A DNA stretch of 64,000 nucleotides from Flavobacteriaceae bacterium (GCA_009886625.1 QXZA01000005.1:44345-108344); one strand, 5' to 3'; counted from the first letter of the stretch, positions 9,214-19,398 are shown. The notes: generated by a model from the letters alone, not told the origin. A program made the numbers and translations.

Positions 9214-10759
9214 AATCTTGATTGTAAAAAACTCCTTTATTCTCAGTTATGGATTGGGCTTGCTGGATAATTAAATGAGCAATACTTACCATATTTCTTA
9301 GTTCACACAAGCCATTTGTCAGCTTATGTTGATTATAGATTTTTTGTACTTTTTTATAGATTTCGTACATTTCGATATCCGCTTCTTTAAGTCCATTTGT
9401 GGTTTTAAAGATGCCAACCTGATTGGTCATAACTTCCTGTAATCTTAGTCTTAATTGACGAATTTCTTTAATTTCAACAGAATTAGAATAGGTGTCTCCT
9501 TTCCATTCAGGTAGGGCTTTGTAAAAAGATGAGTCGGGAAGTTTCTCTTGTAAAGCGTTGATGACATTTAATGCGGCGCGGTGAGAGAAAACTAAAGCTT
9601 CAAGCAGCGAGTTGGATGCAAGACGATTAGCCCCATGAAGTCCAGTTGAACTACATTCTCCAATGGCATAAAGGCCTTTTAATTTGGATTCACTATTTGA
9701 ATTGACTTGAATGCCTCCGCAGAAATAATGTGCAGCGGGTACTACAGGAATTGGATCTTGAGGTAAATGAATATCCAATGTAGCGCAAGTGTCGTAGATA
9801 TTTGGAAAATGTTTCTTCCAGTTTTCAACACTAATTTCCGAACAGTCTAGCGCAACATATTTTTCAGGTTGTTTTTGAATTTCTTTTTGAATAGCACGCG
9901 CAACAATATCCCTTGGGGCAAGCTCTTTTCTTGAATCATACTCATTCATAAAAAGAGCTCCAGAACTGTTTTTAAGTTTCGCTCCAGCCCCACGGACTGC
10001 TTCGGTGATTAGGAAAGTATTTCCATTCACTTTGTGATAAAGTGCTGTGGGATGAAATTGAACATAGGGCAATTTATCCATATGAACCTTAGCGCGATAA
10101 GCCGCTCCAAGACCATCTCCTGTTGCGATAGAGGGATTTGTACTGTGTGCATAAAGACTTCCTGCACCTCCAGTACAAAGCGCAGTTATCTTAGCACTTA
10201 TTTTAAGAATACTTTCTTCTTTTTTGGAAATCACATAAGCTCCATAGCAACGGTTTTGTTTTTCTTTGCTATGGTGGTCCGTGATAAGATCCACTAAGGT
10301 GTGATTCTCAAGAATTTGAATGTTTTTAAAAGACTTAATTTTGTTCATTAAGGCTTCTTGGATATGAAGTCCTGTGTGGTCTTTATAATGAACCACTCTC
10401 TTTTCGGAATGGCCTCCTTCTTTGACTAAATGAAGGTTTTCTTTTTGAGTATCAAATTGGGTTCCCCAGGTTATCAGTTCTTTCAATCGATCTTTTCCTT
10501 CTTCTACTACAAACTTCACCACTTTTGGGTTACATGTACCAGCTCCAGCAGTTTGCGTATCTTGTATATGCTTTTCATAAGAATCCTTTTCGAAATCAGA
10601 AACTACAGCGATTCCGCCTTGTGCGTATTTTGTATTGCCTTCACTGACTTGATCTTTAGAAATCAAAACCAAAGAAATTTCAGGATTACATTGTGCTAAT
10701 TTAATTGCAAATGAAAGTCCAGAAATTCCGGTGCCAATAATTAATACATCTGCAAACAT
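9206..10759 (-). CDS. nadB: L-aspartate oxidase
   Basis: 517 residues; FAD flavoprotein oxidising L-aspartate to iminoaspartate for quinolinate synthesis. An N-terminal Rossmann motif GTGISGLSFAIKLA binds FAD; GGHSEKRVVHYKDHTG, the HPTALY segment and ANRLASNSLLEALVFSHRAA near residue 375 are characteristic of NadB and distinguish it from succinate dehydrogenase flavoprotein. It is 2 bases after nadA and overlaps nadC by 8 bases. Confidence 0.96.
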   Translation of the reverse strand: MFADVLIIGTGISGLSFAIKLAQCNPEISLVLISKDQVSEGNTKYAQGGIAVVSDFEKDSYEKHIQDTQTAGAGTCNPKVVKFVVEEGKDRLKELITWGTQFDTQKENLHLVKEGGHSEKRVVHYKDHTGLHIQEALMNKIKSFKNIQILENHTLVDLITDHHSKEKQNRCYGAYVISKKEESILKISAKITALCTGGAGSLYAHSTNPSIATGDGLGAAYRAKVHMDKLPYVQFHPTALYHKVNGNTFLITEAVRGAGAKLKNSSGALFMNEYDSRKELAPRDIVARAIQKEIQKQPEKYVALDCSEISVENWKKHFPNIYDTCATLDIHLPQDPIPVVPAAHYFCGGIQVNSNSESKLKGLYAIGECSSTGLHGANRLASNSLLEALVFSHRAALNVINALQEKLPDSSFYKALPEWKGDTYSNSVEIKEIRQLRLRLQEVMTNQVGIFKTTNGLKEADIEMYEIYKKVQKIYNQHKLTNGLCELRNMVSIAHLIIQQAQSITENKGVFYNQDYA

Positions 10760-10761
10760 GA

Positions 10762-11751
10762 TTATTTCAGTGCTAGCATTTTAAGAATTGGTATTTTTGC
10801 TTTTTCAATGAGATCGGGGGCTAATTCAATTTCTGGTTGTTCAAAACGCAAACAATTATATAATTTCTCCAAAGTGTTTAACTTCATAAAGGCACATTCA
10901 CTACAGGCGCATGTATCATCATCTACAGGAGCTGGAATGAAAGTTTTATGAGGACATTTTTTTTGCATCTCATGCAATATTCCCGCTTCAGTTGCAACAA
11001 TGTATGTGTCTGCAGCATCTGTTTGAACAAATTCTAGCAAACCAGATGTGCTACCTACATAACGTGCAATTTCAAGAATTGGTGACTCGCTTTCAGGATG
11101 TGCAATAAATTTAGCTTTTGGATATTGTTGAGATAAAGAAACGATCTTATCAAATGAAAAGGCTTCATGTACAATGCAGGCTCCATCCCAAAGAATCATG
11201 TCTCTACCTGTTTCTTTAATTAGAAAACGACCCAAGTTCTTGTCCGGTGCAAAAATAATTTCTTGATCAATTGGAATACTTTCAATCACTTTTTTCGCAT
11301 TACTTGATGTACAAACAATATCACTTAAGGCTTTGATTTCTGCAGAACAATTAATGTATGATACTACTATGGCTTGCGGATGCAAAGCTTTAAAGGATGC
11401 GAAATCTGAAGGAGGACAAGAATCAGCTAATGAACAGCCAGCTTTTAAATCGGGAAGTAGAACTTTCTTTGAAGGATTTATAATTTTTGCTGTTTCAGCC
11501 ATAAAATGGACTCCTGCAAAAACAATAATATCTGTTTCAACTTTTGCTGCTTGCTTGGCTAAGTAAAGACTATCTCCTAAATAATCTGCTAAATCTTGAA
11601 TAGCAGGTTCTTGATAATAATGCGCAAGAATGACTGCATTTTTTTCCTTTTTAAGTTTTAAAATCGCTTGGTTTAAGTCTATGTCTTTTTCAACAGGAGC
11701 TTGAATATAGCCTAAACGGTCTAGTTGGTTCGAGATTGTTTGTTGCGTCAT
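10762..11751 (-). CDS. nadA: quinolinate synthase
   Basis: 329 residues; condenses iminoaspartate with dihydroxyacetone phosphate using a 4Fe-4S cluster. Cysteines expected to bind the cluster are seen in [10 protein letters not shown], in the INCSAE/VCTSSNA region and in [19 protein letters not shown] near the C-terminus. [18 protein letters not shown] is the conserved N-terminal substrate segment. It is first in nadA-nadB-nadC; 38 bases separate it from truB, so it may be read from an upstream promoter as well. Confidence 0.96.
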   Translation of the reverse strand: MTQQTISNQLDRLGYIQAPVEKDIDLNQAILKLKKEKNAVILAHYYQEPAIQDLADYLGDSLYLAKQAAKVETDIIVFAGVHFMAETAKIINPSKKVLLPDLKAGCSLADSCPPSDFASFKALHPQAIVVSYINCSAEIKALSDIVCTSSNAKKVIESIPIDQEIIFAPDKNLGRFLIKETGRDMILWDGACIVHEAFSFDKIVSLSQQYPKAKFIAHPESESPILEIARYVGSTSGLLEFVQTDAADTYIVATEAGILHEMQKKCPHKTFIPAPVDDDTCACSECAFMKLNTLEKLYNCLRFEQPEIELAPDLIEKAKIPILKMLALK

Positions 11752-11789
11752 TTTGATTTAATTAATAAATCTAAAAGCAAGTTATTACA

Positions 11790-12518
11790 TTATTTGCTTT
11801 TTATATTTATATCTGAGTTATAATTTAGTGCACTTTCAATTGTATAGGCGTCTTTCAATTCAAAACTTCCACTCTGAGTTCTTTGTAAGGCAGAAAGATG
11901 TGCGCCACTTGCAATTGATTTGCCAAAATCATGTGCAATACTTCTTATATAAGTTCCTTTGCTACAGCGAATTAAAAAATCCAAATCTGGTAATTCAATT
12001 CGTGTTATTTCGAATTTAGATATTGTGATATTTCGTTTTGCAATTGCAGTAGTTTCTCCTGCTCTAGCATATTCATAGAGTCTTTTTCCGTCTTTTTTTA
12101 AGGCTGAAAAAAGAGGTGGTTGTTGTTGTATGTTTCCTATAAATAAGCCCTTCGTTTTTTCTATTAATTGGGGTGTAATATGATCTGTAGTATAGGTTTG
12201 ATTGATTTCTGTTTCCATGTCATAGGAGGGGGTGGTTGTTCCAAGAGTAAAAGTTCCTCGATATTCTTTTTCAGTATCCTGTAAGCTGCTGATTATTTTT
12301 GTTTTCTTTCCTGTACAAATAATCAAGAGCCCTGTAGCTAGTGGATCTAGAGTGCCAGCATGTCCTACCTTAAGTTTTTTAAGACCCGTTGTGTTTTTAA
12401 GATGCCAACGAATTTTGTTTACCACTTGAAAAGATGTCCATCCCAAGGGTTTGTCAATTAGAAAAATTTTCCCTTCCAATAGCGCTTCGGCATTAAAATT
12501 TTCTTTAAAAAAGTCCAT
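11790..12518 (-). CDS. truB: tRNA pseudouridine(55) synthase
   Basis: 242 residues; isomerises U55 in the T-loop of tRNA. The catalytic aspartate lies in KVGHAGTLDPLATGLLI, and PLGWTSFQVVNKIR and KGTYIRSIAHDFG are the other TruB signatures. It lacks the C-terminal PUA domain of longer homologues, as is usual in Bacteroidota. The start overlaps uppP by 14 bases. Confidence 0.96.
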   Translation of the reverse strand: MDFFKENFNAEALLEGKIFLIDKPLGWTSFQVVNKIRWHLKNTTGLKKLKVGHAGTLDPLATGLLIICTGKKTKIISSLQDTEKEYRGTFTLGTTTPSYDMETEINQTYTTDHITPQLIEKTKGLFIGNIQQQPPLFSALKKDGKRLYEYARAGETTAIAKRNITISKFEITRIELPDLDFLIRCSKGTYIRSIAHDFGKSIASGAHLSALQRTQSGSFELKDAYTIESALNYNSDINIKSK

Positions 12519-13296
12519 AAATCAAAACAATCCCTCCAACAATAATACAGTAAAAACTAAAAAACTTAAGTTGGCTTTTCTTAACCAATGCAATCATCCA
12601 TTTACACGCTAAAATCCCAGTGAAAAAAGCGGCTAGAAATCCTAAAAGAAGAGGGAATAAATCCATTTTATTATCTAATTCATTAGCATCTAAAAGTGTT
12701 TTGGCCATACTTCCGAATATGAGAGGAAGCACCATTAGGAATGAAAAACGCGCAGCTTTTTCACGATCTATACCTAACAATACCGCAGTTGCAATTGTAG
12801 AACCACTCCTTGAGATTCCTGGTAAAATAGCAATGGCTTGAACGATCCCTAAAACAATTGCATTTTGTGGGGAAACGATTTTGTTTGTTTTTTTGGCTTT
12901 GTCAGCCCAGAATAGAATCACTGCCGTCAAACAAAGCATAGCACCTACTAGAACCAAATTTTGTGCAAATAGTAATTCAATTTGATCTTGAAGAAAAAGA
13001 CCTACAAAAGCAGCTGGTATCATGGAAAGTAAAATTTTAAAACTGAATTCAGCACTTTCATTCCATTTAAAACTAAGAAGCCCCTTAAGAATTTCAAGAA
13101 TATCTTTTCTAAAGACTACTATGGTGCTTAAGGCAGTTGCAACATGAAGTGCAATAGTCAAGAATAAGCTTTCTTGGGCCTCCGCCTGATTGCCAAATAG
13201 CGCCTTTATAATTTCTAAATGACCACTAGAGGAAATTGGTAAAAATTCAGTCAATCCTTGGATAATTCCCAAGACAATTGCTTCTATATAATTCAT
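12505..13296 (-). CDS. uppP: undecaprenyl-diphosphatase
   Basis: 263 residues, polytopic membrane protein of the BacA/UppP family that dephosphorylates undecaprenyl diphosphate to recycle the peptidoglycan lipid carrier and can confer bacitracin resistance. The two active-site motifs are visible: (E)FLPISSSGHLEI near residue 17 and LPGISRSGSTIATA near residue 160. It overlaps truB at its 3' end and DUF3098 by 4 bases at its start, forming the flavobacterial ftsX-DUF3098-uppP-truB block. Confidence 0.96.
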   Translation of the reverse strand: MNYIEAIVLGIIQGLTEFLPISSSGHLEIIKALFGNQAEAQESLFLTIALHVATALSTIVVFRKDILEILKGLLSFKWNESAEFSFKILLSMIPAAFVGLFLQDQIELLFAQNLVLVGAMLCLTAVILFWADKAKKTNKIVSPQNAIVLGIVQAIAILPGISRSGSTIATAVLLGIDREKAARFSFLMVLPLIFGSMAKTLLDANELDNKMDLFPLLLGFLAAFFTGILACKWMIALVKKSQLKFFSFYCIIVGGIVLIYGLF

Positions 13297-13538
13297 TTTT
13301 TAGCTGCTTGTTGGGTCAGTATAGAGTACATAGCGATTCCAAAACCTATAAGAACCAGAGTAGGAGCTAGACGAATACGTCTAAAGCTAAAAATAGCTTC
13401 GTTAAAATAATTTGGATCCTCACTCCCACCTCCCGACATTAGGATAAATCCAGAAGCAATTAAAGCAATAGCTAGAAAAAGGAAACGGTAGTTTCGTTTA
13501 CCAAACAATAATTTTTTAGAAGTGTTATACTGTTTCAT
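13293..13538 (-). CDS. DUF3098 small membrane protein
   Basis: 81 residues with two membrane helices (about 19-36 and 58-75) separated by a conserved loop GGSEDPNYFNEAIFSFRRIR. This matches DUF3098, a Bacteroidota-specific family nearly always between ftsX and uppP. Function unknown; context suggests an envelope or division-related role, which is inference. Its stop overlaps the uppP start by 4 bases. Confidence 0.88.
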   Translation of the reverse strand: MKQYNTSKKLLFGKRNYRFLFLAIALIASGFILMSGGGSEDPNYFNEAIFSFRRIRLAPTLVLIGFGIAMYSILTQQAAKK

Positions 13539-13551
13539 AATGCGAGTTAGT

Positions 13552-14430
13552 TTAATAGACAGCGTCTGTTTTTAGGTTTAAATAGCGTTGGGTTGCAAAA
13601 AAAGTACTGATTCCAGTAATTCCTATTCCTAAAAGCAATACACCTCCAAATACGATTCCCAATTCATAAGGATGATTGGTCATGTTTAATTCTGGAAATC
13701 GTTTATTGAGTTCAAAAAATAATAGAGCAAGACCTCCTGCAGCAATTAAGGAACTGATGATACCCAAACGTAAATGAATCCATATAAAGGGTCTACGGAT
13801 AAAGGATTTAGTAGCTCCTACCAATTGCATGGTTTTTATGATAAAACGTTTAGAATAAATTGATAATCTAATGGAACTATTGATAAGCAACAAAGCAATT
13901 ATGACAAATAATACGGTTGTGATAAGTAATACAAAGGTGATTTTACTAATGTTTTCATCAAGAAGAGTGATAAGTGGCTGGTCATACACCACCTCATTTA
14001 CAAATTCAGCTGTTTCAAGATCTCTTTTAGTTTGAACCAAAGAAAGTGTGTTGACGTAAGCCGCATTGAAATACACATCAATTGAATTCAATAAAGGATT
14101 GTATCCTAAAAATTCTACAAAATCTTCACCTATATCTCTAGAATACATTTCTGCTGCTTCTTCTTTGGGGGTAAAACGAACATTTTTGGTAGCAGGATTG
14201 AGTTGAATCTTCTTTTGTAATTGAGTGATTTCTATGTCTTTGGCACTATCTTCTAAATAGACCGTCATCACAATTTGTTCCTTAAAGTGGGAAGCAATAT
14301 TTTTTGTATTCAATAAAAATAAACCGAGCACTCCAACAAAAAATAAAACAAGCGTAATGCTCACCACTACAGAAAAGTATCCTGTAAGAAGTCTTCTTTT
14401 TTGGTATGTTTCTTGAAAGCTTTTGGCCAC
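13552..14430 (-). CDS. ftsX: cell division protein FtsX-like permease
   Basis: Four-helix FtsX protein: an N-terminal helix (ITLVLFFVGVLGLFLL), an extracytoplasmic domain, and three C-terminal helices of the MacB/FtsX permease fold. FtsX with FtsE controls peptidoglycan hydrolysis at division. I prefer the GTG at 14430, giving MAKSFQETYQKRR, because flavobacterial FtsX proteins begin just before this basic segment and are about 292 residues. An in-frame ATG at 14499 would add 23 hydrophobic residues before the usual N-terminus. ftsE is not adjacent, normal for this phylum. Confidence 0.88.
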   Translation of the reverse strand: MAKSFQETYQKRRLLTGYFSVVVSITLVLFFVGVLGLFLLNTKNIASHFKEQIVMTVYLEDSAKDIEITQLQKKIQLNPATKNVRFTPKEEAAEMYSRDIGEDFVEFLGYNPLLNSIDVYFNAAYVNTLSLVQTKRDLETAEFVNEVVYDQPLITLLDENISKITFVLLITTVLFVIIALLLINSSIRLSIYSKRFIIKTMQLVGATKSFIRRPFIWIHLRLGIISSLIAAGGLALLFFELNKRFPELNMTNHPYELGIVFGGVLLLGIGITGISTFFATQRYLNLKTDAVY

Positions 14431-14521
14431 AATAAATGTTTTTGTAAAAATATAAAAGAAATACAAGACCGTAGGCGCTATAAAATATTCTTTTAGCATT
14501 TTATCATTCCAGCAATAAGCG

Positions 14522-14529
14522 TATTTTTG
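14522..14529 (+). promoter_or_regulatory. -7 promoter element upstream of leuS
   Basis: TATTTTTG matches TAnnTTTG, 30 bases before the GTG start of leuS in the divergent gap with ftsX. No clear -33 element. Confidence 0.35.
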
Positions 14530-14559
14530 TGCCTATCATAGCAATTAATACCAAGACAA

Positions 14560-17376
14560 GTGGGATACGACTTTAAAGAGATTGAAGATAAATGGCAGGC
14601 ATATTGGGCAAAACACCAAACGTTTAAAGTCTCAAATCATTCTGAAAAACCCAAATTTTATATTTTAGATATGTTTCCTTATCCTTCTGGAGCAGGGCTG
14701 CATGTTGGACATCCTCTAGGGTATATCGCAAGTGATATTTATGCTCGTTTTAAACGTCACAAAGGGTTTAATGTATTGCATCCTCAAGGCTATGATTCTT
14801 TTGGTTTGCCTGCCGAACAATATGCAATTCAAACAGGACAGCATCCAGCAAAAACGACTCAAGACAATATTACTCGTTACAGAACGCAGTTGGATCAAAT
14901 GGGATTTTCGTTTGATTGGAGTCGCGAGGTGAGAACATCAAGCCCCGATTTTTATAAATGGACCCAATGGATTTTCTTGCTTTTATTTGATCATTACTAT
15001 TGTAATGAATCCAATAGGGCTTTATCTATTTCAAGCTTGATTGACCGTTTTGATAAAGAAGGAAATCAAAAGGTTAATGCGGTTTCTGATGGAAAAATCC
15101 CCTTGTTTTCAGCTAGTGAGTGGAGTACATTTAATATGTCCCAACAACAAGAAATTCTTTTAGGCTACCGCCTGACCTATCTTTCAGATACTGAAGTCAA
15201 TTGGTGTGCTGATTTAGGAACTGTTTTGGCAAATGACGAAATAATCAATGGAGTTTCAGAACGTGGAGGTTTTCCGGTTACTAAAAAGAAAATGAAGCAA
15301 TGGAGTATGCGAATTAGTGCCTATGCAGAACGTTTACTTCAGGGATTGGAGCGGATTGATTGGCCAGAATCATTGAAAGAAATGCAACGGAATTGGATAG
15401 GAAAATCCATAGGTGCTAAAGTGTTTTTTGAGATCAAGGGAAGTGACAAGAAGATTGAAGTATTTACTACCCGACCTGACACAATTTTTGGGGTAACCTT
15501 TATGACCTTAGCTCCCGAGTTGGATTTGGTTCAAGAGATAGTGCAGCCAGATCAAAAAGAGGCCGTTGATGCCTATATAAATGAAACCAAACAACGAACC
15601 CAAAGAGAGCGGATGGCCGATGTGAAAAACATTACAGGTGTTTTTACTGGAGCTTATGTTTTACATCCTTTTACTGGTGATCGAATTCCAATTTGGATAG
15701 GAGATTATGTATTAGCAGATTACGGTACAGGAGCCGTTATGGCGGTTCCTTGTGGAGATCAACGTGATTATGATTTCGCAAATCAATTTGATATTCCAAT
15801 AAAGAATATTTTTAAAGATGTTTCCATCGAGAAAGAAGCCTACACAGATAAGGCTAATACAATTATAGCACATTCAGATTTCTTGAATGGACTTACTTAC
15901 AAGGAAGCGATGAATAAAGTAATTAAGGTGCTGGAAGAGAAAGGATCGGGTGCAGGAACAATAAATTACAAGCTTCGTGATGCTGTTTTTAGTCGACAAC
16001 GATATTGGGGAGAACCAATTCCTGTTTATTATAAAAATGGAATGCCACAACCATTGAGTTTGCAAGATTTACCACTCAATTTACCTGAGGTTGAGCATTA
16101 TCTACCAACCCCGGAAGGCGCCCCTCCATTAGGGAATGCACAAGATTGGGCATGGGATGAAAAAGCAAGAAAAGTGGTGGCTAACTCAGCAATTGATCAC
16201 AAAACTGTTTTTCCTTTAGAGTTAAATACTATGCCAGGTTGGGCGGGAAGCTCATGGTATTTTTACCGTTATATGGATGCTCAAAATTCTGATACTTTTG
16301 TTAGCGATGAAGCAAAAAATTATTGGCAAGATGTTGATCTTTATTTAGGAGGGAGTGAACATGCTACTGGGCATTTACTTTATTCTCGATTTTGGCAAAA
16401 ATTTCTTTTTGACCTCAATCTTTTACCTGTTGATGAGTATGCAAAAAAACTTATAAATCAGGGAATGATTCTTGGTACTTCTGCCTTTATCTATAGAAAG
16501 CCCGGAACTCAGATCTATGTATCTAAAGATTTACTAAAATCAGATATAAATTATGAGCCTATTCGTGTTGATGTTAATTTGATTAATGCCTCTGATGAAT
16601 TAAACGTTGAAGGTTTGAAAAAATGGCAGCCTCAATTTGAAAACGCCGAGTTTGAATTTAGTGACGGAATTATAAAAGTGGGACGTGAGGTTGAAAAGAT
16701 GTCAAAGTCAAAATATAATGTTGTAAATCCCGATGAAATCTGTGAGCAATATGGTGCAGACACCCTCCGCATGTATGAGATGTTTCTGGGACCATTAGAG
16801 CAAGCAAAGCCTTGGAATACCGCAGGAATGTCTGGGGTTCACAATTTCCTTAGAAAGTTCTGGAAGTTGTTTTATCAAAACGATAGCTTAATAGTGACCG
16901 ATGCTGTCCCGGACAAAAAGGCGCTAAAAGTATTACATGAAACAATTAAGAAAATAACAGTGGATATTGAATCTTTTTCGTTCAATACTTGTGTGAGTTC
17001 TTTTATGATTTGTGTCAATGAACTTACAAGTTTAAACTGTCATAGTATTGAGATTTTAAAGCCTTTAACGGTTTTGCTATCTCCTTTTGCACCACATTTA
17101 TCAGAAGAGTTGTGGGAGAAACTGGGGTATACTGAAAGTATAGTTGAAGCTTCATTTCCAGTGTTTAACGAAGCGTTTTTGGTAGAGGATGAAAAAAATT
17201 ATCCTGTTTCTTTCAATGGTAAGATGCGTTTTACCCTTTCGCTTTCCTTGGCATTAGATAATGAAGCGATTCAGCAAGCTGTATTGGATGACCCAAGGAC
17301 CATGGAGTATCTTGATGGTAAGGCTCCAAAGAAATGGATTGTTGTGCCTAATAAAATAATTAATATTGTTTTTTGA
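14560..17376 (+). CDS. leuS: leucyl-tRNA synthetase
   Basis: 938 residues from a GTG start; the N-terminus MGYDFKEIEDKWQAYWAKHQ aligns with other LeuS starts. Class Ia catalytic domain with the HIGH-type motif HVGHPLGY near residue 48 and KMSKS in EKMSKSKYN near 712; the CP1 editing domain contains TTRPDTIFGVTF. Before KMSKS there is a long insertion (FIYRKPGTQ... to ...GIIKVGREV) that is normal in Bacteroidota LeuS. It charges tRNA-Leu. The stop TGA overlaps the next ATG (TGATG), so the SemiSWEET gene is coupled. Confidence 0.97.
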   Translation: MGYDFKEIEDKWQAYWAKHQTFKVSNHSEKPKFYILDMFPYPSGAGLHVGHPLGYIASDIYARFKRHKGFNVLHPQGYDSFGLPAEQYAIQTGQHPAKTTQDNITRYRTQLDQMGFSFDWSREVRTSSPDFYKWTQWIFLLLFDHYYCNESNRALSISSLIDRFDKEGNQKVNAVSDGKIPLFSASEWSTFNMSQQQEILLGYRLTYLSDTEVNWCADLGTVLANDEIINGVSERGGFPVTKKKMKQWSMRISAYAERLLQGLERIDWPESLKEMQRNWIGKSIGAKVFFEIKGSDKKIEVFTTRPDTIFGVTFMTLAPELDLVQEIVQPDQKEAVDAYINETKQRTQRERMADVKNITGVFTGAYVLHPFTGDRIPIWIGDYVLADYGTGAVMAVPCGDQRDYDFANQFDIPIKNIFKDVSIEKEAYTDKANTIIAHSDFLNGLTYKEAMNKVIKVLEEKGSGAGTINYKLRDAVFSRQRYWGEPIPVYYKNGMPQPLSLQDLPLNLPEVEHYLPTPEGAPPLGNAQDWAWDEKARKVVANSAIDHKTVFPLELNTMPGWAGSSWYFYRYMDAQNSDTFVSDEAKNYWQDVDLYLGGSEHATGHLLYSRFWQKFLFDLNLLPVDEYAKKLINQGMILGTSAFIYRKPGTQIYVSKDLLKSDINYEPIRVDVNLINASDELNVEGLKKWQPQFENAEFEFSDGIIKVGREVEKMSKSKYNVVNPDEICEQYGADTLRMYEMFLGPLEQAKPWNTAGMSGVHNFLRKFWKLFYQNDSLIVTDAVPDKKALKVLHETIKKITVDIESFSFNTCVSSFMICVNELTSLNCHSIEILKPLTVLLSPFAPHLSEELWEKLGYTESIVEASFPVFNEAFLVEDEKNYPVSFNGKMRFTLSLSLALDNEAIQQAVLDDPRTMEYLDGKAPKKWIVVPNKIINIVF

Positions 17377-17636
17377 TGACACAATTTGAAATTGAATTAG
17401 TAGGAATGTTTGCTGCCGTTTTGACCACCGCTGCTTTTGTGCCTCAAGTTTACAAGATTTGGAAATCAAAAGTTTCTGATGGAATTTCGTTGAGCATGTA
17501 CTTATCCATGTTTATAGGAGTGGTCACATGGTGTGTTTACGGGTATTTAATTGGGAGCCCTTCTGTTATGATTGCCAATATTGTTGCAGGTTTATTACAA
17601 TTAACAATTATTTATTTTAAGTTAAAATTTAGATAA
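17376..17636 (+). CDS. SemiSWEET-type sugar transporter (MtN3/PQ-loop)
   Basis: 86 residues with three membrane helices and the PQ motif in AFVPQVYKIWKSK, followed by DGISLSMYL, the usual SemiSWEET half-unit. Such proteins dimerise to form a passive sugar uniporter; substrate unknown. The ATG at 17376 overlaps the leuS stop; the preceding in-frame TTG at 17373 is inside leuS and is not needed. Confidence 0.85.
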   Translation: MTQFEIELVGMFAAVLTTAAFVPQVYKIWKSKVSDGISLSMYLSMFIGVVTWCVYGYLIGSPSVMIANIVAGLLQLTIIYFKLKFR

Positions 17637-17681
17637 ATAGATACAGCTTAGTCAGATTCAATTATTTTTATACAAAAAAAC

Positions 17682-18374
17682 ATGGGAAGTTATTATCTAA
17701 TCATTATTGTTATTTCTCTTGCCAGTATGTGGGTGAGTAATACTTTGAAGAGAAAGTTTAAAAAATACTCTGCATTGTCCTTACGCAATGGAATGTCAGG
17801 CAAAGAAATTGCAGAGAAAATGCTTGCTGATCATGGAATCCGAGATGTGAAAGTGATTTCAGTTCGTGGTTTTTTAACAGACCATTATAATCCAAAAAAT
17901 AAAACAGTTAACCTTAGCGAATCGGTATATAATCAGCGAAACGCTGCTGCAGCTGCTGTAGCTGCTCATGAGTGTGGTCATGCGGTTCAACATGCAAAAG
18001 GCTATGAGTGGCTAACTTTGAGGTCACAACTTGTTCCTGTGGTAGGGGTTGCTTCAAATTTATCTATCATTGTGATTATAGGCGGTTTGGTTTTAATGCA
18101 GATTGTTCCTTTTGGTTTTGAAATTGCGGTACTGGGTGTAGGCCTTTTTGGTTTAGGAACGCTTTTTAGTTTTATAACGCTCCCCGTTGAATATGACGCC
18201 AGTAATCGAGCCTTAGCTTGGTTAGACCGAAAAAATATTGTTTCTAGGGAAGAACTCGCAGGCTCTAAAGATGCATTAAAATGGGCGGCAAGAACCTATG
18301 TGGTAGCTGCCTTAGGATCTTTGGCTACGCTTGCTTATTTTGCTTTTCAAGTATTTGGAGGGAGAAGAGACTAA
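17682..18374 (+). CDS. zinc-dependent membrane metallopeptidase (Zn_peptidase_2/YugP family)
   Basis: 230 residues. An N-terminal membrane helix is followed by GMSGKEIAEKMLADHGI and the zinc site AAHECGHAVQHA (HExxH-like HECGH with downstream His), then two or three helices and the VEYDASNRALAWL segment typical of the family (PF04298). Probably an inner-membrane protease of unknown substrate. It is 45 bases after the SemiSWEET gene and abuts the convergent Lrp gene with no gap. Confidence 0.9.
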   Translation: MGSYYLIIIVISLASMWVSNTLKRKFKKYSALSLRNGMSGKEIAEKMLADHGIRDVKVISVRGFLTDHYNPKNKTVNLSESVYNQRNAAAAAVAAHECGHAVQHAKGYEWLTLRSQLVPVVGVASNLSIIVIIGGLVLMQIVPFGFEIAVLGVGLFGLGTLFSFITLPVEYDASNRALAWLDRKNIVSREELAGSKDALKWAARTYVVAALGSLATLAYFAFQVFGGRRD

Positions 18375-18845
18375 TTAAAGCGTTATTTGACGATTTAATT
18401 GCTGTTGAAGTGAAATAAAGGTTTCTGTTCTTGAAACTCCTTTTACCGATTGGATTTTTTTATTCAGTAATTCCATAAGGTGTTCATTGTCTTTACATAA
18501 TAGTTTAGCAAAAATACTCCAGTTTCCTGTGGTATAATGACATTCAATTACCTCAGGAATGTTTTTTAGTTGTTGAACCGCTTCAGGATTACGCATCGCT
18601 TTATCTAAATAGATACCGATAAATGCTACTGTCTTAAAACCTAATATTTTAGGATTAAGAATGACTTGAGATCCAGAAATCACACCTACTTTCTCTAATT
18701 TTTTTAACCGCTGATGAACAGCTGCGCCTGAAATTCCAGCCATTTTTGATATAGCTAAAATGGGGGTTCTAGCATCTTCCATCAGGGTTTTTAAAATGAT
18801 TTTATCAATTCCGTCAATAGCGATTGTTTGCTCTGAGATTTTCAT
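18375..18845 (-). CDS. Lrp/AsnC family transcriptional regulator
   Basis: 156 residues: an N-terminal winged helix-turn-helix (LMEDARTPILAISKMAGISG...HQRLKKLEKVGVI) and a C-terminal RAM/AsnC ligand-binding domain (about 65-145). Such proteins form octamers that sense amino acids and regulate their metabolism. The target cannot be told from context; its divergent neighbour is DUF423 across 159 AT-rich bases, which probably holds both promoters. Confidence 0.92.
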   Translation of the reverse strand: MKISEQTIAIDGIDKIILKTLMEDARTPILAISKMAGISGAAVHQRLKKLEKVGVISGSQVILNPKILGFKTVAFIGIYLDKAMRNPEAVQQLKNIPEVIECHYTTGNWSIFAKLLCKDNEHLMELLNKKIQSVKGVSRTETFISLQQQLNRQITL

Positions 18846-19004
18846 AAAGATGAAATTTACTAAAGAATAATTAATAGATATCTATATATTTGGCAATATA
18901 CTATACAATTAAAACTAAAACCGACTTTTTGATTAAAAAATTATAACAAGACTTTAAAAATCATAAGTTAATTTTACAGTTTAAGATTGAGAAAATAAAT
19001 TATT

Positions 19005-19394
19005 ATGCAAAATACGATGCGTGTTTATGGGAGCTTGTTTATGGCTATTGCAATTGTCTTGGGGGCTTTTGCGAGTCATTATTTAAAATCAATTTTAATA
19101 CCAGAATCAATCGTAAGTTTTGAAGTGGGTGTGCGGTATTTGGTGTACCATGGTTTGGCTTTATTGACTTTATCCACCATACCTTTGGACTCTCTCAAAA
19201 AGCAACAGCAGATTGTAAGACTATTTATATTTGGGAGTTGCCTTTTTTCTGGAAGTATTTTTATACTAAGTTTTAAAGCATTGATTCCATTTTCTATAAG
19301 TCTACTAGGACCTATTACTCCGGTAGGAGGAGGTTTTTTGATAGCTGCTTGGGTGCTTTTATTCTTTCATTTTTTAAAAGTTAAAAAAGAATAA
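19005..19394 (+). CDS. DUF423 small membrane protein
   Basis: 129 residues with four predicted helices; the N-terminal IAIVLGAFASHYLK and YLVYHGLALL motifs are those of DUF423 (YgdD-like) proteins. Function unknown. It converges on hemD with a gap of 4 bases. Confidence 0.85.
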   Translation: MQNTMRVYGSLFMAIAIVLGAFASHYLKSILIPESIVSFEVGVRYLVYHGLALLTLSTIPLDSLKKQQQIVRLFIFGSCLFSGSIFILSFKALIPFSISLLGPITPVGGGFLIAAWVLLFFHFLKVKKE

Positions 19395-19398
19395 GAAA

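Noticed and set aside
14431..14499. ftsX start at ATG 14499
   Set aside because: Adds a hydrophobic stretch absent from flavobacterial FtsX; GTG 14430 gives the family N-terminus. Kept as a possible alternative.
16440..16690. Insertion before KMSKS in leuS as a possible foreign domain
   Set aside because: This segment is normal in Bacteroidota LeuRS.
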